A stretch of DNA of 64,000 nt from an uncultured Winogradskyella sp. (GTDB taxonomy: Bacteria > Bacteroidota > Bacteroidia > Flavobacteriales > Flavobacteriaceae): positions 48,010 to 112,009 of the forward strand of contig CAJXLB010000008.1 in the NCBI GenBank assembly GCA_913055905.1, in the 5' to 3' direction. Below, in pieces: positions 20,128 through 28,407 of the stretch; positions within the stretch are counted from its first letter, which is position 1; each line of letters starts with the position of its first letter. The notes below the pieces were generated by a model, which did not search any database, was not told where the DNA came from, and saw only the letters and a list, made by a program, of their open reading frames with translations. The position numbers and the translations under genes are program-made.

Positions 20128-21432
20128 TTATTCAACAACTTCGCCGTATAAATCAAAATCTTCAGCTTCAATAATTTTTACAGTGGTGTATTCTCCAGTT
20201 TTTAAATAAGTACTAGTGGCATCAATCAACACTTCGTTATCTACATCAGGAGAGTCGTATTCTGTTCTACCCACGAAATAATTGCCTTCCTTTCTATCTA
20301 TAACTACTTTAAATTCCTGTCCGATTTTTTCTTGGTTCAATTCCCAAGAAATCTGGGACTGAATTTCCATAATCTCATTGGCACGCTGAAGTTTTATGTC
20401 TTCTGGAACATCGTCTTCTAGATTATAGGCATGAGTATTTTCCTCATGGGAATAGGTAAAACAGCCCAAACGCTCAAAACGCATTTCCTTTACCCAATTC
20501 TTCAAAGTTTGGAAATCTTCTTCGGTTTCACCAGGATAACCAACGATAAGGGTGGTTCTTATGGCCATTTCTGGTACTTTACTTCTAAACTCCCGTAAGA
20601 GTTTTGTTGTCTTTTCCTGAGTTGTGCCGCGCCGCATACTCTTAAGAATAGCGTCTGAAATATGCTGTAATGGAATATCTAGATAGTTACATATTTTGGG
20701 TTCACGTTTCATAACATCGAGAACATCCATAGGAAATCCCGTTGGAAAGGCATAGTGCAAACGGATCCATTCGATGCCATCGACTTTCACCAGATGTTCT
20801 AATAACTCGGCAAGGTTTCTCTTTTTATAGAGATCTAAGCCATAATAGGTTAAATCTTGGGCAATTAAAATTAATTCTTTCACACCATTGGCAGCTAATT
20901 TCTCAGCTTCAGCAACGAGATTCTCCATTGGTGTACTTTTATGTTTTCCGCGCATTAAAGGAATGGCACAGAAACTGCAAGGCCTATCGCAGCCTTCGGC
21001 TATTTTTAGATAGGCATAATTTTTTGGTGTCGTTGTGAGGCGCTCTCCAATTAATTCGTGCTTATAATCCGCGCCAAGTGCTTTTAACAAACCCGGCAAC
21101 TCGGTGGTTCCAAAGTACTGGTCTACATTTGGTATTTCTTTTTGTAAATCAGGTTTGTAACGCTCGCTAAGACACCCTGTAACAAAAACCTTATCCACCT
21201 CGCCATCTTCCTTCTTTTGCATGTAGTGTAAAATGGTATTTACACTTTCTTCCTTAGCATTATTAATAAATCCACAAGTGTTTATAACAACTACATTGCC
21301 TTCCTGTTCATGAACAACATCTTTACCGGTGGCCTTTAGCTGACCCATCAACACCTCACTGTCATAGACATTCTTGCTACAACCAAGGGTAACGACATTA
21401 ATTCTATTTTTCTTTAAGGATTTTGTTCGCAT
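20128..21432 (-). CDS. rimO: Ribosomal protein uS12 methylthiotransferase RimO
   Basis: RimO is a radical-SAM enzyme with two iron-sulfur clusters that methylthiolates the conserved Asp of ribosomal protein uS12. The 434-residue product has an N-terminal UPF0004 domain with three cysteines (TLGCSKN, INTCGFI, VTGCLSERY). The radical-SAM CxxxCxxC follows in EGCDRPCSFCAIPLMRG, then a C-terminal TRAM domain. The GCLSERY and RGKHKS patterns separate it from MiaB. A plausible promoter lies just upstream. Confidence 0.96.
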   Translation of the reverse strand: MRTKSLKKNRINVVTLGCSKNVYDSEVLMGQLKATGKDVVHEQEGNVVVINTCGFINNAKEESVNTILHYMQKKEDGEVDKVFVTGCLSERYKPDLQKEIPNVDQYFGTTELPGLLKALGADYKHELIGERLTTTPKNYAYLKIAEGCDRPCSFCAIPLMRGKHKSTPMENLVAEAEKLAANGVKELILIAQDLTYYGLDLYKKRNLAELLEHLVKVDGIEWIRLHYAFPTGFPMDVLDVMKREPKICNYLDIPLQHISDAILKSMRRGTTQEKTTKLLREFRSKVPEMAIRTTLIVGYPGETEEDFQTLKNWVKEMRFERLGCFTYSHEENTHAYNLEDDVPEDIKLQRANEIMEIQSQISWELNQEKIGQEFKVVIDRKEGNYFVGRTEYDSPDVDNEVLIDATSTYLKTGEYTTVKIIEAEDFDLYGEVVE

Positions 21433-21452
21433 TACTTTTTACAATGAGAATG

Positions 21453-21482
21453 CAAAGGTACTGAACAAAAAAGACATGCAAT
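21453..21482 (-). promoter_or_regulatory. Putative rimO promoter
   Basis: On the minus strand, ATTG (21479-21482) and TACCTTTG (21453-21460) are separated by 18 bp, close to the Bacteroidota TTTG-N19-TAnnTTTG pattern. The -7 element is about 20 bp upstream of the rimO ATG. Confidence 0.5.
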
Positions 21483-21499
21483 TTATGTTTGTTTTGAAA

Positions 21500-23185
21500 T
21501 TAGTTATAATCCTTTGGCATTTTTCTCATTTTTGAAGCCTGCTCATAAACATAAGCCCATTCCAGTAATAATTTTTCTTGCAAGCGCTTCCCTATAAATG
21601 TCAATCCCTTAGGCACACCTTCTTCCGTATAACCCATTGGTACCGTAATTGCTGGGTATTCTGCCACCGCTGCTTGCCCAGCATGGTAATTATTTATAGA
21701 TAAGTAACCATCTAAATTGTACTCGGCCATTGGTATATCAAAAAATTGTTTACCATTGGTCTTTAAAGTGTCCTTTATACGCTGTAAGACTTGTTCATCA
21801 CCCTTATCCTCAACGATTCCCTTAAACAAATTTTGTCCGTAAGGCATAGCTAATGCCGAATCCAATTTGTTAAAGGCCATGATATCTTCTACGGTTCTAA
21901 AGGAAATTTCCTCATTGGCAAAATTCTCCAAATAAAGCGGTAAATCCTTTCGCATATCAAGATTCAAAAGGTTTATGAAATTGGGCAAATCGATGTCCTC
22001 TTCCTCAATTTCTACAATTTCTGCACCTTCACTTTTTAAAACCTCTACCGCATTACGAAACAAACTGTCTTCTAAAAAGCGCTTTGGTGCTCCAAATCGT
22101 TTGCCTTCTAAACTTGCTGTTTTTAGGTCTTTAGTATAAAAACCAGGTTGCCAGATTACCATAAACGCTTTGGCGTCATTTTCATCTTCACCAAAAATAG
22201 CATCCAAAACAATAGCATTGTCTACAACTGTTCTAGTAATAGGTCCGGCAGTATCCAACGTAGAAGAAATAGGAACAATTCCGCTTCGGCTTACCAAACC
22301 AACCGTTGGCTTTAAGCCTACTACCGAATTTTGACTTGCTGGAGATAAGATTGAACCAGATGTTTCGCTTCCTATAGTAGCCGCTGCGAAATTTGCTGCC
22401 GCAGCAACGCCACTACCAGAGCTAGATCCTCCAGTATCAATGATTCTTCGGCCGTATGGATTAAGCGTTTGACCACCTATTGCCGAATATCCACTTGGGC
22501 AATCACCACAGAAGAAATAGGCCCACTCGCTTAGATTGGCTTTACCTAAAATCAATGCTCCTTTGGATTTTAATTGTTTCACAATAAAAGCGTCTTCAGT
22601 AGAATTATCTTTCAATGCCAATGCTCCCGCAGTTGTGGGCAAGTCTTCCGTATTAATATTATCCTTTAAAAGAATGGGCATTCCGTATATAGCATGGTGA
22701 TCGGTCAAGGCTTTTGCTTCTGCGTCTTTTTGCCTTGCTTGTTCTATAACTTTGGGATTAACAGAAATTACGGAGTTCAAGGATAGCTCATTTTCCCTAT
22801 CATATTTTCTAATGCGGTACAAGTAAAACTTAGTCAATTCTTCGTAACTAAATTTACCCTCTGAAATATGTTTTTGAAGGGTTGGAATGTCTTGCTCAAG
22901 AATTAATGGAGCCAACCTCTCATAAAGTACTTCTGTAAATCCATCGAGCTCTGCGTTTAAAGGTGCCCAAATGGCTTCTTTTGTAATGATTTTAGAATCC
23001 AAAACCTCAAATTCCGTAAAATCCTTTGTAGAAATAGCCTCAAGGTCGTCCTCTGATGTCTCCTGTACCTCTGTATTGTCAATTTCCGTTTCAGCTGCTT
23101 CTGTTGGTCCCTCTGTTGCAGAATTCTTGTCATTCTTACATGAGAATGTAAAGAGCAGTACGAGTAAAATAAGTAAATAGCGCAT
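21500..23185 (-). CDS. Amidase-signature lipoprotein
   Basis: The 561-residue protein is an amidase-signature hydrolase with a lipoprotein signal (LLFTFSC followed by KNDKN). An acidic linker runs to about residue 60. The catalytic Ser-cisSer-Lys triad is visible: the Lys in MPILLKDNINTED, then GGSSSGSGVAAAANFAAATIGSETSGSI. The C-terminus carries the usual PAITVPMGYTEEGVPKGLTF. Cell-surface or periplasmic amidases of this class cleave varied amides, and the substrate cannot be inferred. A perfect 8 bp inverted repeat (23191-23209) lies directly before the start codon. The gene is between rimO and ftsY on the same strand. Confidence 0.92.
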   Translation of the reverse strand: MRYLLILLVLLFTFSCKNDKNSATEGPTEAAETEIDNTEVQETSEDDLEAISTKDFTEFEVLDSKIITKEAIWAPLNAELDGFTEVLYERLAPLILEQDIPTLQKHISEGKFSYEELTKFYLYRIRKYDRENELSLNSVISVNPKVIEQARQKDAEAKALTDHHAIYGMPILLKDNINTEDLPTTAGALALKDNSTEDAFIVKQLKSKGALILGKANLSEWAYFFCGDCPSGYSAIGGQTLNPYGRRIIDTGGSSSGSGVAAAANFAAATIGSETSGSILSPASQNSVVGLKPTVGLVSRSGIVPISSTLDTAGPITRTVVDNAIVLDAIFGEDENDAKAFMVIWQPGFYTKDLKTASLEGKRFGAPKRFLEDSLFRNAVEVLKSEGAEIVEIEEEDIDLPNFINLLNLDMRKDLPLYLENFANEEISFRTVEDIMAFNKLDSALAMPYGQNLFKGIVEDKGDEQVLQRIKDTLKTNGKQFFDIPMAEYNLDGYLSINNYHAGQAAVAEYPAITVPMGYTEEGVPKGLTFIGKRLQEKLLLEWAYVYEQASKMRKMPKDYN

Positions 23186-23190
23186 GGTTA

Positions 23191-23209
23191 GTATTTTTGA
23201 TAAAAATAC
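23191..23209. repeat. Short inverted repeat before the amidase start codon
   Basis: GTATTTTT-GAT-AAAAATAC is a perfect 8 bp palindrome with a three-base centre, five bases upstream of the amidase ATG at 23185. It may be a hairpin in the leader or an operator; it is AT-rich and could also be chance. Confidence 0.4.
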
Positions 23210-23267
23210 GAAATACCGGCTTATTTGTTTTGCAAAATTAAGGCTTGTGTGGGTGTTACTCTAAGGA

Positions 23268-24224
23268 TTAAGATTTGAAAAACGAATCCACAAACTCGTA
23301 CTTATTAAATACTTGTAAATCTTCGAGGCCTTCGCCAACACCAATATATTTTACTGGAATTTTGAATTGATCACTAATTCCAATCACAACGCCTCCTTTT
23401 GCAGTGCCGTCCAATTTTGTCACAGCAAGAGAGGTCACCTCCGTTGCTGCTGTAAACTGCTTAGCTTGTTCAAAGGCATTTTGGCCAGTTGAACCGTCCA
23501 ATACAAGCAACACATCGTGTGGTGCATTAGCTATCACTTTTTGCATCACGCGTTTTACCTTAGTGAGCTCATTCATCAAATTCACTTTATTATGGAGTCG
23601 GCCAGCCGTGTCTATGATAACTACATCTGCATTTTGGGTTACGGCACTCTGCAAGGTATCAAAGGCTACTGATGCTGGATCACTTCCCATTTTTTGCTTC
23701 ACGATTGGCACTTCTACACGATCTGCCCAAACCTGAAGTTGGTCTATGGCCGCTGCCCTAAATGTATCTGCAGCGCCCAAAACTACACTTAAACCTTGCT
23801 TTTTGAATTGATAGGCCAATTTACCTATCGTTGTGGTTTTGCCTACACCATTAACACCAACGACCATAATCACATAAGGCCTCTTGTCTTGAGGTACTGA
23901 AAATTCGGTGGCCTCGCCAGAGTTTGTTTCTGATAACAATGCGGCTATTTCCTCTCTCAAAATTTGATTGAGCTCAGAAGTTCCTAGATATTTATCTCTT
24001 GCAACGCGCTCCTCTATACGCTCAATAACTTTAAGTGTGGTATTAACACCTACATCACTTGTTACCAAAACCTCTTCGAGATTATCTAGAACATCGTCAT
24101 CTACTTTAGATTTACCTGCTACTGCTTTATTGAGCTTGGTAAAAAAAGATGTTTTGGATTTTTCCAATCCTTTATCTAAAGTCTCCTTTTTTTCTGAGGA
24201 AAATATTTTTTTAAAAAAACTCAT
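23268..24224 (-). CDS. ftsY: Signal recognition particle receptor FtsY
   Basis: FtsY is the membrane-associated GTPase that receives SRP-ribosome complexes. The 318-residue product has a short basic N-terminus, an alpha-helical N domain and the G domain. Its motifs are GVNGVGKTTTIGKLA (P-loop), DTFRAAA, DTAGRLHNK, TKLDGTAKGG and GVGEGLEDLQVF. There is no long acidic A domain, as is normal in Bacteroidota. It lies downstream of the ribosomal operon but is separated from it by a strong terminator, so it probably has its own promoter. Confidence 0.97.
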   Translation of the reverse strand: MSFFKKIFSSEKKETLDKGLEKSKTSFFTKLNKAVAGKSKVDDDVLDNLEEVLVTSDVGVNTTLKVIERIEERVARDKYLGTSELNQILREEIAALLSETNSGEATEFSVPQDKRPYVIMVVGVNGVGKTTTIGKLAYQFKKQGLSVVLGAADTFRAAAIDQLQVWADRVEVPIVKQKMGSDPASVAFDTLQSAVTQNADVVIIDTAGRLHNKVNLMNELTKVKRVMQKVIANAPHDVLLVLDGSTGQNAFEQAKQFTAATEVTSLAVTKLDGTAKGGVVIGISDQFKIPVKYIGVGEGLEDLQVFNKYEFVDSFFKS

Positions 24225-24307
24225 GTACTCTTTAATGTTGAAATAGACAATAAATCTATGGTTGCAATACTCTGTTAATTCAGCAGATTTACGTCAAAAA
24301 TACGCAT

Positions 24308-24336
24308 AAAAAAACTGCTTTCAAACGAAAGCAGTT
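24308..24336 (-). terminator. Terminator of the rpmB-rpmG-DUF4295 operon
   Basis: The 10 bp stem AACTGCTTTC / GAAAGCAGTT with a GTTT loop (minus-strand reading) is followed by TTTTTT. It lies about 30 bp past the DUF4295 stop and about 85 bp before ftsY. Confidence 0.9.
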
Positions 24337-24365
24337 GATATCATTTACCCTTTTAAAATATGGGA

Positions 24366-24518
24366 TTATTGCTTATTTAACCAATCATTGACAAATTCTG
24401 GAGCCATAATTGATTCTACAAATATGTAAGACCCAGTTTTTGGAGACTTAACCATTTTTATAGCTTTTGTCAAACGCTTGGACCCTGTCTGTAAGGATGC
24501 TACTGATTTCTTTGCCAT
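24366..24518 (-). CDS. DUF4295 family small ribosome-associated protein
   Basis: This 50-residue basic protein begins MAKKSVASLQTG and ends in VNDWLNKQ. DUF4295 is confined to Bacteroidota and is found directly after rpmG. From memory, it was seen bound to the large subunit in a Flavobacterium ribosome structure and named bL38; I could not check this. The seven-base gap after rpmG and the shared terminator place it in the same operon. The ATG at 24518 is the only reasonable start. Confidence 0.9.
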   Translation of the reverse strand: MAKKSVASLQTGSKRLTKAIKMVKSPKTGSYIFVESIMAPEFVNDWLNKQ

Positions 24519-24525
24519 GATTTAA

Positions 24526-24708
24526 TTATTTAATCTCTTTGTGAATTGTCATACGCTTAAGGATGGGATTATATTTTTTAATCTCCATACGGTCTGGCGT
24601 ATTCTTTTTGTTCTTTGTTGTTATATAACGAGAAGTTCCTGGCATACCAGAATCTTTGTGCTCGGTACACTCTAAGATAACTTGTATTCTATTTCCTTTT
24701 TTTGCCAT
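24526..24708 (-). CDS. rpmG: Large-subunit ribosomal protein bL33
   Basis: The 60-residue basic protein has the bL33 pattern [18 protein letters not shown], then [22 protein letters not shown]. Only one cysteine is present, so this is the zinc-independent (C-minus) form. It lies 23 bp after rpmB. Confidence 0.97.
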   Translation of the reverse strand: MAKKGNRIQVILECTEHKDSGMPGTSRYITTKNKKNTPDRMEIKKYNPILKRMTIHKEIK

Positions 24709-24731
24709 TGTAACTTGACTTTAGCCTTATC

Positions 24732-24968
24732 TTATTTATAAAATCCTTTAGCCTTAGCGGTTTTTAACGCAGCTGAGATTCCTATTTTGTTAATCGTTTT
24801 TAGTGCAGCGGTAGACACCTTAAGGGTAATCCACTTATCTTCTTCTGGAATATAGAAACGCTTCTTAATCAAATTCGCATTAAATCTGCGTTTCGTCTTA
24901 TTCATGGCGTGGGAAACGTTGTTACCTACCATTGCTTTTTTCCCTGTAAGTTCACAAACTCTAGACAT
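24732..24968 (-). CDS. rpmB: Large-subunit ribosomal protein bL28
   Basis: The 78-residue protein begins MSRVCELTGKKAMVGNNVSH and contains the RRFNANLIKKRF and KVSTAALKTI motifs of bL28. The zinc-ribbon cysteine pairs are absent (a single Cys), so it is the C-minus type. It is the first gene of the rpmB-rpmG-DUF4295 operon and has a canonical promoter at 25008-25038. Confidence 0.97.
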   Translation of the reverse strand: MSRVCELTGKKAMVGNNVSHAMNKTKRRFNANLIKKRFYIPEEDKWITLKVSTAALKTINKIGISAALKTAKAKGFYK

Positions 24969-25007
24969 TATCTTTAATCTTTAGGTACGTTATTCAAAAA
25001 CCGGGTG

Positions 25008-25038
25008 CAAATTTAGTAAATCTTTATCTTTCAACAAA
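25008..25038 (-). promoter_or_regulatory. Canonical Bacteroidota promoter for rpmB operon
   Basis: On the minus strand, TTTG (25035-25038) is followed by 19 bases and then TAAATTTG (25008-25015). This matches the primary sigma factor consensus TTTG-N19-TAnnTTTG exactly, about 40 bp upstream of the rpmB start. It is the clearest promoter in the window. Confidence 0.75.
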
Positions 25039-25047
25039 TTTAAAGTT

Positions 25048-26295
25048 CTACTTTTTTGAAATTTCTTTTAAAAGCATTTCAAAGGCCTTATTCGTAGCTT
25101 TCATAATGACCTTTTCCCTGTGATTGCTAAAATTAAAGACTTCAGAAGACACCCCTTTTTCTGAGGCTATGACAATCCAAACTGTACCTACTGCCGCATC
25201 TGAATCTCCCTTATCGGGTCCGGCGTTTCCCGTTGTACTCACGGCATAATCCGTATTGAACAATTTACGAACGTTTTGCGCCATGGCTTCGGCTGTTGCT
25301 TTACTTACTACGGAATGTTCCTCAATTAGAGACTTTTCTATTTGCAATACATTTATTTTGGCCTCAGTGGCATAACTCACAATACTCCCCTTAAAATATT
25401 TGGAAGCACCTGGTATGGCTGTAAAAGCCTGAGCGATACGGCCGCCTGTACAACTCTCTGCAATAGATAAAGTCTTTCCCATTTGAGTGAGCTGCATGCC
25501 AATAATACCTTCTATAGGGTTGTCTTCTTCAAACCCTACGAAAATATCTTCTACAAGGGGAATAAGTTTTTTAACCTGTTGTTCAATTTCTGCCTCAACG
25601 ACAGATCTGTCCATATGCTTGGCAGAAAGTCTTAACCTTACCCGACCTAAACTTGGAAGATATGCCAATTTTACAAAGCTAGGTAAAGCATCTTCAAAGG
25701 CTTCAATCCTTCCTGCTATGGCACTTTCACCTAATCCGTAAGTCAGCAAGGTTCTATGTTTAATGTAGGGGAAATGGTACTTGCCTCGCAACCTTGGGAA
25801 CACTTCATCCTTAATCAAAGCTTTCATCTCATAAGGCACTCCTGGAAGCGAGATAAAAGTCTTTCTGTCTTTTTCCAACCACATGCCTGGTGCAGTACCG
25901 TATTTGTTTTTTAAAACCGTAGCTTTTGAAGGCACGAGTGCTTGTTGCCTATTAATATCTGAAATTGGAGTTGAAATATATTTTTCAAACAAGTATTCCA
26001 CATGGGCCAAAACCGCTTTGTCCTCAACCAGTTTATCATTAAAAAACTCGCAAAGGGTGTTCTTGGTAATGTCATCCTTAGTTGGTCCCAAACCACCTGT
26101 TAGAATAATAATATCAGCATTGTCCTCGGCTTCTTTAAGTGCCTTAAGGATATGCTGTCTATCATCTTGTACAGAAGTTATTTGATAAACCGATATTCCA
26201 ATTCTGTTCAATTCTTTGCTTATAAATGCTGAATTGGTATCTATGATTTGTCCTATTAAAATCTCGTCGCCTATGGTTACAATTTCTGCTGTCAA
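25048..26295 (-). CDS. cinA: CinA family protein (nicotinamide mononucleotide deamidase)
   Basis: The 415-residue protein has both CinA domains. The first is an N-terminal COG1058/MoCF-like domain (MTAEIVTIGDEILIGQIIDTNSAF, with GGLGPTKDDITK). The second is a C-terminal NMN amidohydrolase (PncC) domain (IAESCTGGRIAQAFTAIPGAS, STTGNAGPD). It recycles NMN to nicotinate mononucleotide, and in some species is linked to competence. It precedes rpmB on the same strand. Its -7-like element (minus-strand TACCTTTG at 26322-26329) is about 27 bp from the ATG. Confidence 0.95.
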   Translation of the reverse strand: MTAEIVTIGDEILIGQIIDTNSAFISKELNRIGISVYQITSVQDDRQHILKALKEAEDNADIIILTGGLGPTKDDITKNTLCEFFNDKLVEDKAVLAHVEYLFEKYISTPISDINRQQALVPSKATVLKNKYGTAPGMWLEKDRKTFISLPGVPYEMKALIKDEVFPRLRGKYHFPYIKHRTLLTYGLGESAIAGRIEAFEDALPSFVKLAYLPSLGRVRLRLSAKHMDRSVVEAEIEQQVKKLIPLVEDIFVGFEEDNPIEGIIGMQLTQMGKTLSIAESCTGGRIAQAFTAIPGASKYFKGSIVSYATEAKINVLQIEKSLIEEHSVVSKATAEAMAQNVRKLFNTDYAVSTTGNAGPDKGDSDAAVGTVWIVIASEKGVSSEVFNFSNHREKVIMKATNKAFEMLLKEISKK

Positions 26296-26321
26296 AAGTT
26301 GAAGGGTTTAGCTTTTGAAAG

Positions 26322-26329
26322 CAAAGGTA
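26322..26329 (-). promoter_or_regulatory. Putative -7 element for cinA
   Basis: The minus-strand TACCTTTG matches TAnnTTTG and lies about 27 bp upstream of the cinA start. The -33 region has no clear TTTG. Confidence 0.4.
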
Positions 26330-26392
26330 ATGCTATTAAGAAGTATATTTATTATTTTTAAGTAACCTTTGATATAATTAGTTACGTCCAAA

Positions 26393-27424
26393 ATGATAAG
26401 AAAAAATGTTTTAAAGTCGATTATACTTTCCACTTTGTGCCTAAGTTTATTTCAGCAATGTGATGAAAAGAAAAACATCGAACCTCAGGAAGAAAACAAT
26501 AATCCTGTTAAAGTCGTTCCTCAATATACACTTACCAAAGACCAAACCCATAATAAGTTTAGTAGTTCTATTCCGCCAATACTTACCGTTAAATCAGGCG
26601 CCATAATCGAAGCCTTTACGGAAGATGCCAGTGATGAGCAGTTTAATTTAAATTCTACTTTAGAGGACCTGAAAAATTTGGATTTTGAGCCAATTCATCC
26701 ATTAACTGGACCAGTGTATGTAGAAGACGCAATGCCTGGCGATGTGCTAAAAGTAACACTCCATGACATAGAAATTGGCGATTGGGGCTGGAACGCCATA
26801 TATCCGGGTTTTAGTTTCGTTTCAGACTCGATTAAAGGTGAGTACCTAAGAATTTATGACTTAAAGGACAATAAATCTACAGTTAATTTTACGGATTTCA
26901 TACAATTAAAGTTGAATCCCTTTCCTGGCGTCATGGGTGTTGCACCATTAACGTCTGAACTTCTAAATACCATTCCGCCAAGGGCAAATGGAGGCAATAT
27001 GGACGATCCCAACATGACCGAAGGGACTTCCGTTTACTTTCCTGTTTTTGTGGAAGGCGGTTTGTTTTCCATTGGTGATGGACATGCCGTTCAAGGTTTG
27101 GGTGAAGTCTGTGGTACTGCGATTGAAGTTCCGCTAAGGGTCGTTTATGAAATTGAACTCATAAAAGATAAATCCATTAAAGAGCCTCAGTATGAAACTG
27201 AAGACTACTATGCGACTACAGGGTTTGGAACATCATTAGATATCGCAGCAAAAAAGGCAACGCTTTATATGGTAGATTACTTAATGAAAGAGCACCAACT
27301 CAGTGAAACCGAAGCTTACGCCCTATGCTCCTTGGCAGGAGACTTAAAAATAGCTGAAACCGTAGACTTACCGCACATGCTCGTAACAATGCACATGTCT
27401 AAAGAGGTTTTGGGAATAAAATAA
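26393..27424 (+). CDS. Acetamidase/formamidase family protein, probably exported
   Basis: The 343-residue product belongs to the FmdA/AmdA acetamidase-formamidase family, zinc-type amide hydrolases. Visible marks are the N-terminal HNKFSSSIPPILTVKSGAII segment, GPVYVEDAMPGDVLKV, GVMGVAP, PPRANGGNMD, LFSIGDGHAVQGLGEVCGTAIEV (about residues 224-246) and a C-terminal SLAGDLKIAE. An N-terminal hydrophobic segment ends in LSLFQQC, a relaxed lipobox, so export as a lipoprotein is likely. It is convergent with the Hpt gene, with stop codons essentially abutting. The physiological amide is unknown. Confidence 0.9.
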   Translation: MIRKNVLKSIILSTLCLSLFQQCDEKKNIEPQEENNNPVKVVPQYTLTKDQTHNKFSSSIPPILTVKSGAIIEAFTEDASDEQFNLNSTLEDLKNLDFEPIHPLTGPVYVEDAMPGDVLKVTLHDIEIGDWGWNAIYPGFSFVSDSIKGEYLRIYDLKDNKSTVNFTDFIQLKLNPFPGVMGVAPLTSELLNTIPPRANGGNMDDPNMTEGTSVYFPVFVEGGLFSIGDGHAVQGLGEVCGTAIEVPLRVVYEIELIKDKSIKEPQYETEDYYATTGFGTSLDIAAKKATLYMVDYLMKEHQLSETEAYALCSLAGDLKIAETVDLPHMLVTMHMSKEVLGIK

Positions 27425-27766
27425 TTACAAATTAAAGTCGGCTTTAATTTCCTTGGTTGCGTTCTCAATAGCGGAGAGTACTTTTTGCAATTGGGCCTCG
27501 ACATTTTTATCTTCTTGTTCAAACTTGCCCCAATCTTGTACCTCTATGAGCTCATCATAAACCCCTAAATCGAATAATTCTATGGTCGGTTTCATCTTAT
27601 GGGCTGCTTGGTAGGTTTCGTAGTAGTCCTTCTCTGGTACTGCTTTTCTCAATCGCTCGGCATCTTCCGGAACTTCGTCTATAAAAGCTGCGGCGAGTGC
27701 TGCTACAAAATCCTCATCTTGGTCCGCCATTTCACGAACGCGCTCTAATTTATAGTACTGTGGCAT
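27425..27766 (-). CDS. Histidine phosphotransfer (Hpt) domain protein
   Basis: The 113-residue all-helical protein carries the Hpt phosphorylation motif with H56 (YQAAHKMKP) and the upstream acidic FIDEVPEDAERL helix. Hpt proteins relay phosphoryl groups between hybrid histidine kinases and response regulators in the cytosol. No kinase or regulator gene is in the window, so it is an orphan relay. It is the third gene of a minus-strand set (exonuclease, FAH, Hpt) and starts at the base next to the FAH stop. Confidence 0.88.
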   Translation of the reverse strand: MPQYYKLERVREMADQDEDFVAALAAAFIDEVPEDAERLRKAVPEKDYYETYQAAHKMKPTIELFDLGVYDELIEVQDWGKFEQEDKNVEAQLQKVLSAIENATKEIKADFNL

Positions 27767-28378
27767 CTATTTTATTTTTATGGAAAATAATTCCTCGTTT
27801 TCAATAAAACCTGTCAGTTGGTCGTTCGGGCTAACCTTACCCACTCCTGCAGGTGTTCCCGTAAAGATAATATCTCCAATTTTTAAAGTGAAATATTTAG
27901 AGACATATTCTATTAATTCATCTATCTTCCAGAGCATGAGTTTGGTATTCCCAGATTGAACTGTAGTGTCGTTTCGCTTTAAACTGAAATTGACATCATT
28001 AATATCCTTAAATTGATGTTTTGGTAACCACTTACCTATCACGGCTGCACCATCAAAGGCTTTGGCTTTTTCCCAAGGTAAGCCTTTGGCTTTTAATTGA
28101 GACTGAAGGTCACGCGCTGTGAAATCAATGCCTAGACCTATCTCATCATAATATTTATGAGCAAACTTTCTGTCTATGTATTTTCCAACCTTTTTGATTT
28201 TCACTAATATCTCAACCTCGTGGTGTACATCATTAGAAAACTCTGGAATAAAAAACGGTTGTTTTTTGAGTAATATGGCCGTATCTGGTTTCAGAAAAAC
28301 CACTGGGTCCGAAGGACGCTCATTCTCCAACTCTTTAATGTGATCTACATAGTTCCTGCCTATACAAATGAGTTTCAT
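27767..28378 (-). CDS. Fumarylacetoacetate hydrolase family protein
   Basis: This 203-residue protein is the short FAH-fold form (acylpyruvase / oxaloacetate-decarboxylase-like). It contains MKLICIGRNYVDHIKEL, the metal ligands in HHEVEILVKI, GIDFTARDLQ, the KAFDGAAVIGKW motif and a C-terminal GDIIFTGTPAGVG. It should hydrolyse or decarboxylate a small beta-dicarbonyl acid with Mg or Mn; the substrate is not predictable. It is packed between the exonuclease (29 bp upstream) and the Hpt gene. Confidence 0.93.
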   Translation of the reverse strand: MKLICIGRNYVDHIKELENERPSDPVVFLKPDTAILLKKQPFFIPEFSNDVHHEVEILVKIKKVGKYIDRKFAHKYYDEIGLGIDFTARDLQSQLKAKGLPWEKAKAFDGAAVIGKWLPKHQFKDINDVNFSLKRNDTTVQSGNTKLMLWKIDELIEYVSKYFTLKIGDIIFTGTPAGVGKVSPNDQLTGFIENEELFSIKIK

Positions 28379-28407
28379 TAATCCTTATATTATTATGAAA
28401 TATCCAG

